A stretch of DNA of 64,000 nt. It comes from UBA5859 sp041940025. GTDB taxonomy: Bacteria; Pseudomonadota; Gammaproteobacteria; UBA5859. Below, piece by piece: positions 51,270 through 60,307 of the stretch. The notes beneath the pieces are model-generated. The model did no database searches. It had not been told where the DNA came from and saw only the letters and a program-made list of their open reading frames with translations. The position numbers and the translations under genes were made by a program. Location of the stretch: assembly GCA_041940025.1 (NCBI GenBank), contig JBGTSY010000003.1, positions 124,001-188,000 on the forward strand, read 5' to 3'. The stretch's first letter is position 1. Each line of letters starts with the position of its first letter.

Positions 51270-52126
51270 TGAAACTCATTATTGTCAGTGGTTTAAGTGG
51301 TTCTGGAAAAAGTATCGCCCTAGATACCCTAGAAGATCTCGGCTATTACTGCGTCGACAATCTGCCCATCGAACTTTTGCCCACATTTATTCAACAATTG
51401 ACTGGTGGGCAGCTGACTTTACCGGACACCATCGCTGTGAGTATTGACGCGCGCAATTTAAAAAATAAATCGGACGCTTTTTTCGAGTCTCGTAAGCTGC
51501 TCCTACATTCACAAATTCATGTAGAAGTGATCTATTTAGAAACCGAAGAGTCCACGCTGCTACGGCGCTTTAGCGAAACCAGACGACGACACCCTCTATC
51601 CAACGATACCATTTCGCTTACGGAAGCGCTCACCAAAGAGCGTCAACTCATGGCACCTATCGCTGGCGAAGCGGATCTCTGCATTGATACTACCAAATTG
51701 CACGTACATCAATTACGTCAATTGATTAAACAGCGCTTAAATGAAGGGCGCTCGCAACAGATGTCTTTACTGTTTGAGTCTTTTGGTTTCAAACATGGTA
51801 CACCGCAAGACGCTGATTTCATTTTTGATGTGCGCTGTCTTCCGAATCCCTACTGGGAGCCGCAACTGCGCGCCTTCGATGGTCAGTCCAAAGAAATAGC
51901 CGACTATTTAGTACAACATAAAGAAGTACGCAAAATGATTCAAGATATCCACCATTTTATCCATCAATGGATAGAGGAATTTGAAAAAAATAATCGTAGC
52001 TACTTAACCGTCGCCATCGGCTGTACCGGGGGTCGACATCGTTCAGTGTATATAGCCGATCAATTGGCCCAACAATTTAATCAAGGAGGCGTCTCGACTC
52101 TGGTGCGCCATCGAGAATTGAAATGA
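51269..52126 (+). CDS. rapZ: RNase adapter protein RapZ (YvcJ family)
   Basis: A 285-residue GTPase/ATP-binding protein. Walker A is GLSGSGKS at 8-15; DLGYYCVDNLP and SIDARN follow in the N-terminal half, and the C-terminal half has FDVRCLPNPYW, IGCTGGRHRSVYIAD. In E. coli RapZ presents the GlmZ small RNA to RNase E and controls glmS; whether GlmZ exists here is unknown. It overlaps EIIA by four bases (ATGA). Confidence 0.96.
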   Translation: MKLIIVSGLSGSGKSIALDTLEDLGYYCVDNLPIELLPTFIQQLTGGQLTLPDTIAVSIDARNLKNKSDAFFESRKLLLHSQIHVEVIYLETEESTLLRRFSETRRRHPLSNDTISLTEALTKERQLMAPIAGEADLCIDTTKLHVHQLRQLIKQRLNEGRSQQMSLLFESFGFKHGTPQDADFIFDVRCLPNPYWEPQLRAFDGQSKEIADYLVQHKEVRKMIQDIHHFIHQWIEEFEKNNRSYLTVAIGCTGGRHRSVYIADQLAQQFNQGGVSTLVRHRELK

Positions 52127-52545
52127 GCGTCAATTTACTCATCATTACCCACAACCAGATCGGTCAAGAGTTGGTTGACGTTGCGCTCACTACGATACAA
52201 AGTACACCGATGCAGATCCGCGCCCTGAATGTTCCCATGAGCGGTGACATAGACGCGATTTATCAACAGGCTCAGGCGTTGGTGCAACACTTAAATACGG
52301 GTGATGGCGTATTAATTCTCACCGATCTATATGGCTCCACGCCCGCCAACATCGCCACCCAGTTATTGCCCAAGTTTAAGGTGCAGGTGATCAGTGGGGT
52401 GAATCTACCGATGTTAATTCGCACCCTCAATTATCCTCATCTGAGCCTCCCCGAACTGGCGATAAAAGCCTATAGTGGTGGACAGGAAGGCGTGTTTATG
52501 TGCACCAAGGATGTTGGAGATCCCATCAAATGCAACGAGAGCTGA
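52123..52545 (+). CDS. PTS EIIA protein, mannose/fructose family
   Basis: A 140-residue EIIA of the mannose family. His10 in LLIITHNQIG is the phosphorylation site, and GVLILTDLYGSTPANIA is the conserved second motif. No EIIB, EIIC or EIID sugar-transport gene is nearby, so the role is probably regulatory, as with the stand-alone ManX-like proteins of Xanthomonas and betaproteobacterial clusters. It overlaps the HPr gene by 16 bases. Confidence 0.93.
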   Translation: MSVNLLIITHNQIGQELVDVALTTIQSTPMQIRALNVPMSGDIDAIYQQAQALVQHLNTGDGVLILTDLYGSTPANIATQLLPKFKVQVISGVNLPMLIRTLNYPHLSLPELAIKAYSGGQEGVFMCTKDVGDPIKCNES

Positions 52546-52796
52546 CCATCATTAACCGCCTGGGGTTGCATGCCAGAGCTGCGGCAAAATTTGCTGCTTT
52601 GGCGACAAAATTTAACTGTGACATTGACGTCACATTAGCCGATCGCCGCGCCAATGGTAAGAGTATAATGAGTCTCATGATGTTGGCAGCAGGGAAAGGA
52701 AAAACCATTGTGATACATGCGACCGGGGAAGACGCTGCCGAAGCGATCCAACAGATCCAGACCTTAGTAGAAAACCGTTTCGATGAAACTGAATAA
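52530..52796 (+). CDS. ptsH: phosphocarrier protein HPr
   Basis: An 88-residue HPr. His14 in NRLGLHARAAAKF is the site phosphorylated by EI, and Ser45 in ANGKSIMSLM lies where HprK acts on HPr-Ser46. Both sites are kept, consistent with the hprK gene three genes upstream. ATG 52530 was chosen because GGAG lies 8 bases before it and the product matches HPr length; the earlier ATG at 52500 lies inside the EIIA frame. No ptsI follows; mgtE is next. Confidence 0.93.
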   Translation: MQRELTIINRLGLHARAAAKFAALATKFNCDIDVTLADRRANGKSIMSLMMLAAGKGKTIVIHATGEDAAEAIQQIQTLVENRFDETE

Positions 52797-52874
52797 GCAT
52801 CGCCCCGGTAACTGAATCACCACTTTTTATTGCAAGAGTGAACACTTAATAACTTCGAGCTGTAAGCAAAAATT

Positions 52875-54263
52875 ATGTCAGAGTCAGTTGAGCCCGAGCA
52901 CCCAACACCTGAGAGTGATGGACAGAAGCCAAAACCAAGTCTAGACGCCTTTTCACAAGCTTTGGAAGGCGGCACGTTGTTTCAGATCCGCGATATGTTG
53001 GCGGAGATGTCCGGTCCGGACATCGCTGACATTTTAGAGTCCATGCCACGCAAGGAGCGGTACATCGTTTGGGCAATGGTGGATTCCGACAGCCAGGGGG
53101 AAATTTTACCCTTACTCAATGATTCCGTTCGCGGCAATCTAATACGCCGTATGGATCTTCAGGACATCGCTCAAGCCACCATCGGCATGGATACAGACGA
53201 TGTAGTGGATATTTTACAAGATCTTCCTTCCGAAACCGTGCCCAGAATTTTACAAAGTATGCCCGAGCAGGATCGGAACGAGCTGGAAAATGCCCTCGCC
53301 TATCCTAGCCATACTGCTGGTGGCCTGATGAATACAGACGCCATTACGGTACGCCCGGAGATCACAGTCGGTGCCGCCAACCGCTACTTGAGATGGCGCG
53401 CCAGTGTCCCTGTTGCGACGGAGCATTTGGTGGTGGTGGATAGAGATAATCGTTACTTAGGCGTAGTGAGTTTGGCAGATCTACTGACACAACCCGTGGA
53501 TCATACTATCGAGTCTATCATGCATACCAATCTAGAACCCATTCTCGCCACCACCGATGAAAAAGAAGTGGCTCACCGTTTCGAGCGAGAACACCTGGTG
53601 ACTGCGCCGGTGATAAACGAGAATGGCACTTTAGTGGGTCGCATTACGGTAGACGATATCATCGACGTGATCCGACTCGAGGCGGAACACGAATTTTTAA
53701 GTATGGCAGGTTTGGGAGAACAGTTAGATACCTTCAGCCCGATTCTCTATAGTGCCAAACGTCGAGCGATTTGGCTGGGGACCAATTTAGTCACCGCTTT
53801 CATTGCTGCAGCGGTCATCGGACTATTCGAAGCGACCATTGCACATTATGTCGCACTAGCCGTATTGATGCCCATTGTCGCCAGCATGGGGGGCATTGGC
53901 GGCAGCCAAACCCTAACCTTGGTGATTCGTGCCATGGCGCTGGGTCAGTTGAGCGATGCCAATGTGCGTTGGTTGTTACGTAAAGAGCTTTCAGTGGCCG
54001 CATTAAACGGTACGCTCTGGGCTGTTGTCGTGGGCGTCACTGCTTTTTTCTGGTTTCATGATCTGCAACTGAGTTTTATTCTGGCCATCGCATTGATGCT
54101 CAATATGCTGATGGGTGCGCTCAGTGGTCTGTACTTACCTGTCTTGATGCAGCGCTTGGGTATTGATCCCGCACTAGCAGGGGGTGTGGTACTCACCACC
54201 GTCACCGATGTGGTTGGATTCTTCGGCTTCCTGGGTCTGGCAACGCTGCTCCTGGTGGCCTAA
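52875..54263 (+). CDS. mgtE: magnesium transporter MgtE
   Basis: A 462-residue Mg2+ channel. An N-terminal superhelical domain (DIADILESMPRKERYIVWAM onward, about 40-140) precedes two CBS domains (about 145-265) and five membrane helices (from about 290) with the pore region MPIVASMGGIGGSQTLTLVIR. In Thermus MgtE the cytosolic part closes the pore when Mg2+ is high. It follows ptsH by 78 bases, the same partner as in Xanthomonas-type PTS clusters; the link in function is inferred. Confidence 0.95.
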   Translation: MSESVEPEHPTPESDGQKPKPSLDAFSQALEGGTLFQIRDMLAEMSGPDIADILESMPRKERYIVWAMVDSDSQGEILPLLNDSVRGNLIRRMDLQDIAQATIGMDTDDVVDILQDLPSETVPRILQSMPEQDRNELENALAYPSHTAGGLMNTDAITVRPEITVGAANRYLRWRASVPVATEHLVVVDRDNRYLGVVSLADLLTQPVDHTIESIMHTNLEPILATTDEKEVAHRFEREHLVTAPVINENGTLVGRITVDDIIDVIRLEAEHEFLSMAGLGEQLDTFSPILYSAKRRAIWLGTNLVTAFIAAAVIGLFEATIAHYVALAVLMPIVASMGGIGGSQTLTLVIRAMALGQLSDANVRWLLRKELSVAALNGTLWAVVVGVTAFFWFHDLQLSFILAIALMLNMLMGALSGLYLPVLMQRLGIDPALAGGVVLTTVTDVVGFFGFLGLATLLLVA

Positions 54264-54293
54264 TTGTCATCAACTGGTGGACTAAGCCGCTCG

Positions 54294-54302
54294 TGCTACA
54301 AT
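54294..54302 (+). promoter_or_regulatory. possible extended minus-10 promoter upstream of the carbonic anhydrase-like gene
   Basis: TGCTACAAT is an extended minus-10 box (TG-N-TACAAT) 38 bases before the ATG at 54340. No good minus-35 is seen, which extended boxes tolerate. The mgtE gene ends 30 bases upstream, so this could start the next transcript. Confidence 0.38.
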
Positions 54303-54339
54303 CCTGCTCTCATGTCCGCACCAGAGGAGAAAAGGCGCC

Positions 54340-54879
54340 ATGTTTTACCAATTAGAAGATCGTCAAGTCACATTCGAAGGCGAAGGCCACTTCGTTGCCC
54401 CCAACGCCACTCTGATCGGTAGTATCCTGTTAAAAAACCAAGCCAGCGTCTGGTTTAATACAGTGATCCGTGGGGACAACGATCTGATAACTGTGGGAGA
54501 AGGATCAAACGTACAAGATGGCTCTGTGTTGCATACAGATCCGGGGATCCCACTCACGATTGGCAACGATGTGACTATTGGCCACATGGTAATGCTGCAC
54601 GGCTGCACCATAGGTGACACCACCTTAGTGGGCATTGGCAGCATCATTTTAAATGGCGCAAAAATTGGACGAAACTGCATCATTGGCGCAAACAGCCTGA
54701 TTCCTGAAGGCAAAGAGATCCCAGACGGCTCTATGGTGATGGGCTCGCCAGGCAAAGTCGTTCGCGAACTGAATCCAGCACAGATCCAGATGACTAAAAT
54801 GTCTGCAATGCACTATGTTGAAAACGCTAAACGGTACAAAAACAAGTTAATCGAAACTGCAAACGACATCTCTTATTAG
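54340..54879 (+). CDS. gamma carbonic anhydrase family protein (YrdA-like)
   Basis: A 179-residue left-handed beta-helix protein made of hexapeptide repeats. The three zinc-ligand histidines of the gamma class are present: His65 (SVLHTDPG), His82 and His87 (TIGHMVMLHGC). Family members such as YrdA have the fold and metal site, but carbonic anhydrase activity has often not been shown. GAGGAGAAAAGG lies before the ATG. Confidence 0.9.
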   Translation: MFYQLEDRQVTFEGEGHFVAPNATLIGSILLKNQASVWFNTVIRGDNDLITVGEGSNVQDGSVLHTDPGIPLTIGNDVTIGHMVMLHGCTIGDTTLVGIGSIILNGAKIGRNCIIGANSLIPEGKEIPDGSMVMGSPGKVVRELNPAQIQMTKMSAMHYVENAKRYKNKLIETANDISY

Positions 54880-54920
54880 ACCTGTGTACGCGCGAATATC
54901 AACTCCATAGGATACTAACG

Positions 54921-55691
54921 ATGAGCGATGCAATGGTACTTTCCGAAGTTGAAGATCATATTCTTAGCATATCTTTTAATCGGCCTGATAAACGAAATGC
55001 ACTGACACAACAGATGTATCAACAAGCCGCTCAACTGATTTCGACGGCGACAGAACAGCCGGAGGTAAAGGTCATTTTGCTGAGCGGGGAAGGTGGCAAC
55101 TTTACCAGTGGCAATGACCTAAAAGATTTTATGGTCTCTGGAACAGGGGACTCTCCGGTCATCAGCTTTCAAAAAGCGTTAATGAATACTCCTAAACCGG
55201 TTATTACCGCAGTGGATGGGATGGCGATTGGCATCGGCGTGACACTACTGCTGCATACAGATATTAATGTCGTGGCTCATGATGCGAGACTGCAACTGCC
55301 CTTTGTAAAGTTAGCATTGGTACCTGAATTCGCCAGCTCGTATCTGTTACCGTTGCTGGCAGGGCGGGCACGAGCCAGTCAGATCTTGCTCACCGGAGAG
55401 CCTTTCTCAGGTCAAACCGCACTGGATATTGGGCTCGCCTCTGAACTGAGTGACGCTTCTGAGATCCACGCAAGAGCAATGGAAATCGCGTCACAATTGG
55501 CCAAATTACCGCCCAGTGCAGTGCGCCAAACAAAGGCGCTGATACACCAAGGGATCAATCAACTCACATTAGAGAATGTCTTTAAAGAAGAGTTATCCGC
55601 CTTCGCAGCCTCCCTGGCCTCGGCAGAGCATCGGGAAGCGGTCACTGCATTTTTTGCAAAACGGGCGCCAGATTTCTCCCAGTTCGAGTAA
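54921..55691 (+). CDS. enoyl-CoA hydratase/isomerase family protein
   Basis: A 256-residue crotonase-fold protein: FNRPDKRNALTQQMYQ, the oxyanion-hole regions FTSGNDLKDF and AVDGMAIGIGVTLLLHTD, and a C-terminal KEELSAFAASLASAEHREAV helix. The two usual Glu residues of classical hydratases are not both clear; the ALVPEFASSYLLP region suggests an isomerase-like or other acyl-CoA specificity. It lies 41 bases after the carbonic anhydrase-like gene and is convergent with the nitrilase gene, 17 bases away. Confidence 0.86.
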   Translation: MSDAMVLSEVEDHILSISFNRPDKRNALTQQMYQQAAQLISTATEQPEVKVILLSGEGGNFTSGNDLKDFMVSGTGDSPVISFQKALMNTPKPVITAVDGMAIGIGVTLLLHTDINVVAHDARLQLPFVKLALVPEFASSYLLPLLAGRARASQILLTGEPFSGQTALDIGLASELSDASEIHARAMEIASQLAKLPPSAVRQTKALIHQGINQLTLENVFKEELSAFAASLASAEHREAVTAFFAKRAPDFSQFE

Positions 55692-55708
55692 AATCAAGCG
55701 GCTCAATT

Positions 55709-56527
55709 TTAAAAAATATCACGTCTATGTGTGAGTGCAGGCAAATCCTGGCGCACTTGTTTTAACCGCTGCATGTGCAAATCACACACTATCAATGCAG
55801 GTTGTTTCTCTGCTTGCGCCAATACCTTACCCCAAGGGTCGACAATCATGCTATATCCAAAGGTGTGGCGATTGTTTTGATGCTGCCCCGTCTGGTTAGC
55901 TGCGGCAATGAAACATTGGTTTTCAATGGCCCGCGCCCTTATTAATACCTCCCAATGGGCGCGACCGGTGGTATCTGTAAAGGCGGAAGGAATGACAAAA
56001 AGATGCACACCCTCGCTGGACAGCTTACGAAAAAACTCTGGAAAACGAATGTCATAACAGACTGCCGGAGCGATATTAAAAGCCCCAATCATGAATGTCA
56101 CCTGCTCCATTCCCGGCACAATCTCATCGGATTCCATGTAACGCTCCTGCTCCGAGAGCTGTACATCAAACAGATGCATTTTGTGATAGCAACCTATTAG
56201 ATCCCCCTTTGGATCATATACGCAGCAAGCCGCATAAAATTTACCGGTAGGCGCGTGAGTCAATAGAGTACCGCCTACTATATAGAGTCCCGCATTCCGT
56301 GCTGAGTCGGCTAAATATTTTTGTATGGGGCCTGTTCCGGGCATCTCAGCCGCCTGTCGTTTTGTGTTCAGATCCGCACCCATGAGCGCAAAGTTTTCCG
56401 GCAAGATCACACACTGACACTGCCTGGCTGCAGCTCGCTCTATCTGCTCCGCAACCTGATCTAGGTTAGCGTTCATGTCCGCACGGGAACACATTTGCAC
56501 CACAGCGATTCTCAATCGTTCAGTCAT
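55709..56527 (-). CDS. carbon-nitrogen hydrolase (nitrilase superfamily, Nit-like)
   Basis: A 272-residue amidase with the full catalytic triad: Glu44 (ILPENFALMG), Lys116 (YHKMHLFD) and Cys157 (PAVCYDIRFPEFF). The pattern is that of the Nit1/Nit2-type branch, some of which hydrolyse deaminated glutathione or other omega-amides. By context, a nitrilase next to yhdP and rng is common in gammaproteobacteria. It begins 3 bases after the yhdP stop and ends the long minus-strand run. Confidence 0.92.
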   Translation of the reverse strand: MTERLRIAVVQMCSRADMNANLDQVAEQIERAAARQCQCVILPENFALMGADLNTKRQAAEMPGTGPIQKYLADSARNAGLYIVGGTLLTHAPTGKFYAACCVYDPKGDLIGCYHKMHLFDVQLSEQERYMESDEIVPGMEQVTFMIGAFNIAPAVCYDIRFPEFFRKLSSEGVHLFVIPSAFTDTTGRAHWEVLIRARAIENQCFIAAANQTGQHQNNRHTFGYSMIVDPWGKVLAQAEKQPALIVCDLHMQRLKQVRQDLPALTHRRDIF

Positions 56528-56530
56528 CGC

Positions 56531-59500
56531 CTACAATCGCTCTAGTTTCGGTTCGCTCCAAGGCCCCGTGAGTGACAGATCATAATGTATGAGTCGCCCG
56601 AGTCGTTTATTCACTAAATCTTGTCCCAGGTATAGCAACACACCTAAACCGGGTCCGCCTGCAATAGCGCCCGCTACCGGAAGCGTTCCACCAATATTGG
56701 GTACCACCGTGATCTTTTGATTGAATTCTCTTTGACTTAAATTCGTGAAACCAGTGATCTCTATTTGCGCGGCAGGCCCATGAATATCAAAAGACTCAGT
56801 CTGCGCCAAACCTTCATTAAATTTGATCTGTGCTGTCGCCTTGTCGAAGCTTAAACCCGAAGCAAACAGATCACTGAAGTCCAGTAGTAGTCGTCTCGGT
56901 AAGGAAGACACGGAAAAGATACCCAAAACCTTGCCCGGACCAGGATCGGCATTCAGGATGCGTCCATCTTTCATTTCCATTGCAGCCTGACCATTCAACT
57001 GAGATGCTCTGAATAGATCCTGTGAGGGACCAAGCCAACTGAGATCAGCGGACAATCGTCCCTTACCTTCGGCAATTCGATCGGGAATTCCCAACTCATC
57101 TAGGGCAGCACCCACATCATCTATTTTACTGGTGAGGCTGAAATCCAATTGCTGACGACTTTGCGGTAATTTGATCCAACTACCCTGTGCCGAAAGCTGC
57201 TGATGGGAAGCGCGCCAATCAAACTTCGACAGATGCACGCCCCCTTTTTTGGCATCCAGTCTACCGACAAGACGACCTATCTTTCGCTCACCGATGATTA
57301 ACGAGCGAATATCAAATTCGATGCTAGGAATGGCGCCTGGATCCATACCTGTTTGCTCGGGCGACTCTTTTTGATGGCTGCCGAAATCAAACCACTGTTC
57401 TAAATCAGCACGAGCGAAATCGACTTTTAATGGAGAACGCCTACCTGTGACGGGAAAACGGATACCACCATCAATATCTGCATGTTGGATGCCCAGATAC
57501 CACTCAGGTTTTTCGAGTCTGAAGACCAGTTTAGGTGACTGATATAGATTGCCAAAAAGATTCAATTCATCGACCTCTATTGTCATCACCTGGAATTGAT
57601 GGGCACCGGCAGCGGCCTGTGTTGACTGCCTGTTGGACAAAGACCTTAAAACTGGCTGCCACTCCGCCACATCGAGATGGCGTAACTTCAGTTCACCACT
57701 CCCTTGTCCCCGCGGATTGATATCATAGTTAAAGTACAGATCATCTGTCAGACTTGCCTGCCATTTAGAGGCACCGGATCGGTTTTTTTTCCACTTGACT
57801 CTCATTGGCAAGCTCGTTTGCTGACTCTTACGTAAAGGGGCCGGCATCAACAATTCTACGCCCGTCATTTTTGACTCTATCAATAAGTCGATTTCAGTCT
57901 CTCGCTCTCCTGGGATACGGGATATTTGGATCTGACTACGATAGTCACTCCCTCCTTGCATATTCAATAAAGGGGGCAATTCAAAATAGTCGGCGATCTG
58001 AGAAAATTCACTCTCACCCTGAGTGGAAAACCGCATCAGATTGGTGTGTTGACTGATCTCATGTTCTATTGTTGAAGTAAAACTTCCACCAAACAGTTGG
58101 CCCGTCAATCGTTCACTACTCAATCCAGTCTCAGTGAATTTTAAATTTCCCTGTAGCGATTCAAGAGGCAAAAACCATTTTGGGAAGTGAACCTGGTTCC
58201 CTTGTAGAGCGATCTCACCTGATAGCTTTGGTAGAGTGTTTTTTTTCAACACTTTTTCAAATGTCAGTTTCAAGTTGAATGCGCCCTGAGCGTCCACTTC
58301 CGGAAATAGCGCACCAACACCTTGATTCAGTGGTGTCTGTGTTAAATATCGGAACCCATCTGCTGCCGGCCCCGCGCCCTCAAGCGTTAGCTTTAACTTT
58401 AGAGGCAAACGAAATAGATTGGCGATTCTTAGTTGTCCCTGATTCACCACTATGCCATAGGTTTTAGCATGGGATGTCTGCACCTCTAGATCTGCATTCA
58501 CTATATTAAAATTGGCGGTTATTTCTTTTGCCGCTGGAAATCCAGCCGCATAATTTAACTCGCCCGCTTGGATCTCTCCGCTGGCATGAAACTCACCCTC
58601 TCCTTTAGAAAACGGAAACGCTGCAAGTGGTCCTTTTACGCTCACCTCTGCGTTTAACAGCTCCCCTCCCTGAAAGGCTTGATTTAACCAACGACGGGAC
58701 TTGGCAGCTTGAACGGACAGGGGAATATATTCATCTAAGTGTCGTAACTGCGCATGATCCACAAGTAGATGAAAATCTATTTGCGGTCCAGCGTCAGCTA
58801 GATTTAATTTAAACTGTCCCCTTGCAGATAATTTTTCCGATTGGATTCGAAATCCCTCCGCAACCACCTCTAGACCTTGCGGCCTTCTTAACCATCTCAC
58901 CGTTCCGCTTGCTTCTCCAATTGAAAATGGTTCGACATAATGATGCTCAAACCAGACGTGACCTTCGCGAGTTACCAATTCCACCTCCCCACTTGAGGCG
59001 CTGGCCACCACTCGTGCATCGATTCCGTCCATACCAGGAAAGGGGGAACTGGGAGAGAGTTTTAAGTTATCCACACGACCGGAAAACTTAATTTTATCTT
59101 CAATCGCCTGTGGATAGAGTTCCAAGACACCATCAGTAATTTTACCGGACGGTTCTATCTCGTTGAGTCGTGCCAAGGTTTCCGGTGCAAGCGTCGGTGC
59201 TAATTTTAGAATGCCATGAAGGTGTTCTATCTGTGCCTTCGCCACCCGCACCACATGCTTAGAGGCTTGTGCAGTCTCGTCGGCCGCTGCCTGTTGTTCC
59301 AATGAAAAGTGCATACCATGAGCTGCAACTGTATCAGACTGAAATTGCAAAGATTCGAAAATCACATCCCATTTATCTGCCTGCCAAAACCAATCGAACT
59401 GGGTAGAAAACTGTTGCAATGGCGCCGATAGATCCCATTGTTCTGCAACAATATATCCTTGACTGGCGATCACTTCCCCACGGGCTCGTTGTAACTTACC

Positions 59501-60304
59501 CGATTGCCATTGGGTCCAAACCTTTGTATTGGCGATACCTTTACGAAGTTCTATGAGATCGGTAGTAAGATATCGCTGCCAATAACCTAAATTGATGTAG
59601 TCACCTTCTACATAGAGTTCACCCTGCCAAGGCTTAGATAGCAATAACTCTTCACTCACCCAACCGCTTACCCAAAAACGTCTTCCTAAATTGGGTGGCA
59701 ACTCCACTTCACCGGCTAGTTTCAAGCGTCGTGCTCTGTGAGAGAGATCGAGCTCTTTGATGTAGTACACTTCACTATTAGCTTGATAGTACTGCGTCTC
59801 AATCTGTATTTCGTTTAAAATGATCACTACATTCTGCAATCCCAATTGCTCGGTGATGAGCACAGGAGATTTTGGGCCGCTCTGGGACATCAGAGGAATA
59901 CCCGCAAATCGCCAGGTATCATCCGGTTGTTGTTGCAAATAAAAATGAGCACCAATTAAATTTAAAAAAGAGATCGCAGGTCGATTACTTAAAAATGATC
60001 GGAACAGATCAATTCCAAGTGCAACTTCTTTAAAAGCCAGGGATTGTTTTCCGGTGTCAGAATCTAGTAACTGTACATGTCGAAGCCTGACTTCTGGACC
60101 ATAACCCCGCCAACCTAATCGAGCGCCAGATACCGTCGCCTGTTGATTGAAGCGTTCGAAAAAAAAATTTTCTATGTTAACCAAATAGGTATCAGGCATT
60201 TCGATTCCTATTCGTAACGTCCAAATTGTGACGGCACACAAAAACAAGGTCGTCGCCAATAAAGTGGACAATAAAAACAGAACTCGACGCAACAGTGGCA
60301 GCAT
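56531..60304 (-). CDS. yhdP: YhdP family AsmA-like envelope protein
   Basis: A 1257-residue protein with one N-terminal membrane helix (about 8-30) and a long periplasmic part of AsmA/DUF3971 repeats, ending in GPGLGVLLYLGQDLVNKRLGRL and YDLSLTGPWSEPKLERL. E. coli YhdP is one of three AsmA-like proteins (with TamB and YdbH) needed for phospholipid transport to the outer membrane. Length matches the family. It lies 3 bases after rng. With mlaC and LptA-C this window holds parts of three separate envelope lipid paths. Confidence 0.94.
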   Translation of the reverse strand: MLPLLRRVLFLLSTLLATTLFLCAVTIWTLRIGIEMPDTYLVNIENFFFERFNQQATVSGARLGWRGYGPEVRLRHVQLLDSDTGKQSLAFKEVALGIDLFRSFLSNRPAISFLNLIGAHFYLQQQPDDTWRFAGIPLMSQSGPKSPVLITEQLGLQNVVIILNEIQIETQYYQANSEVYYIKELDLSHRARRLKLAGEVELPPNLGRRFWVSGWVSEELLLSKPWQGELYVEGDYINLGYWQRYLTTDLIELRKGIANTKVWTQWQSGKLQRARGEVIASQGYIVAEQWDLSAPLQQFSTQFDWFWQADKWDVIFESLQFQSDTVAAHGMHFSLEQQAAADETAQASKHVVRVAKAQIEHLHGILKLAPTLAPETLARLNEIEPSGKITDGVLELYPQAIEDKIKFSGRVDNLKLSPSSPFPGMDGIDARVVASASSGEVELVTREGHVWFEHHYVEPFSIGEASGTVRWLRRPQGLEVVAEGFRIQSEKLSARGQFKLNLADAGPQIDFHLLVDHAQLRHLDEYIPLSVQAAKSRRWLNQAFQGGELLNAEVSVKGPLAAFPFSKGEGEFHASGEIQAGELNYAAGFPAAKEITANFNIVNADLEVQTSHAKTYGIVVNQGQLRIANLFRLPLKLKLTLEGAGPAADGFRYLTQTPLNQGVGALFPEVDAQGAFNLKLTFEKVLKKNTLPKLSGEIALQGNQVHFPKWFLPLESLQGNLKFTETGLSSERLTGQLFGGSFTSTIEHEISQHTNLMRFSTQGESEFSQIADYFELPPLLNMQGGSDYRSQIQISRIPGERETEIDLLIESKMTGVELLMPAPLRKSQQTSLPMRVKWKKNRSGASKWQASLTDDLYFNYDINPRGQGSGELKLRHLDVAEWQPVLRSLSNRQSTQAAAGAHQFQVMTIEVDELNLFGNLYQSPKLVFRLEKPEWYLGIQHADIDGGIRFPVTGRRSPLKVDFARADLEQWFDFGSHQKESPEQTGMDPGAIPSIEFDIRSLIIGERKIGRLVGRLDAKKGGVHLSKFDWRASHQQLSAQGSWIKLPQSRQQLDFSLTSKIDDVGAALDELGIPDRIAEGKGRLSADLSWLGPSQDLFRASQLNGQAAMEMKDGRILNADPGPGKVLGIFSVSSLPRRLLLDFSDLFASGLSFDKATAQIKFNEGLAQTESFDIHGPAAQIEITGFTNLSQREFNQKITVVPNIGGTLPVAGAIAGGPGLGVLLYLGQDLVNKRLGRLIHYDLSLTGPWSEPKLERL

Positions 60305-60307
60305 AGC

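Noticed and set aside
56531..60304. Several plus-strand open frames inside yhdP
   Set aside because: They are antisense shadows of a long, well-supported coding region and resemble no family.
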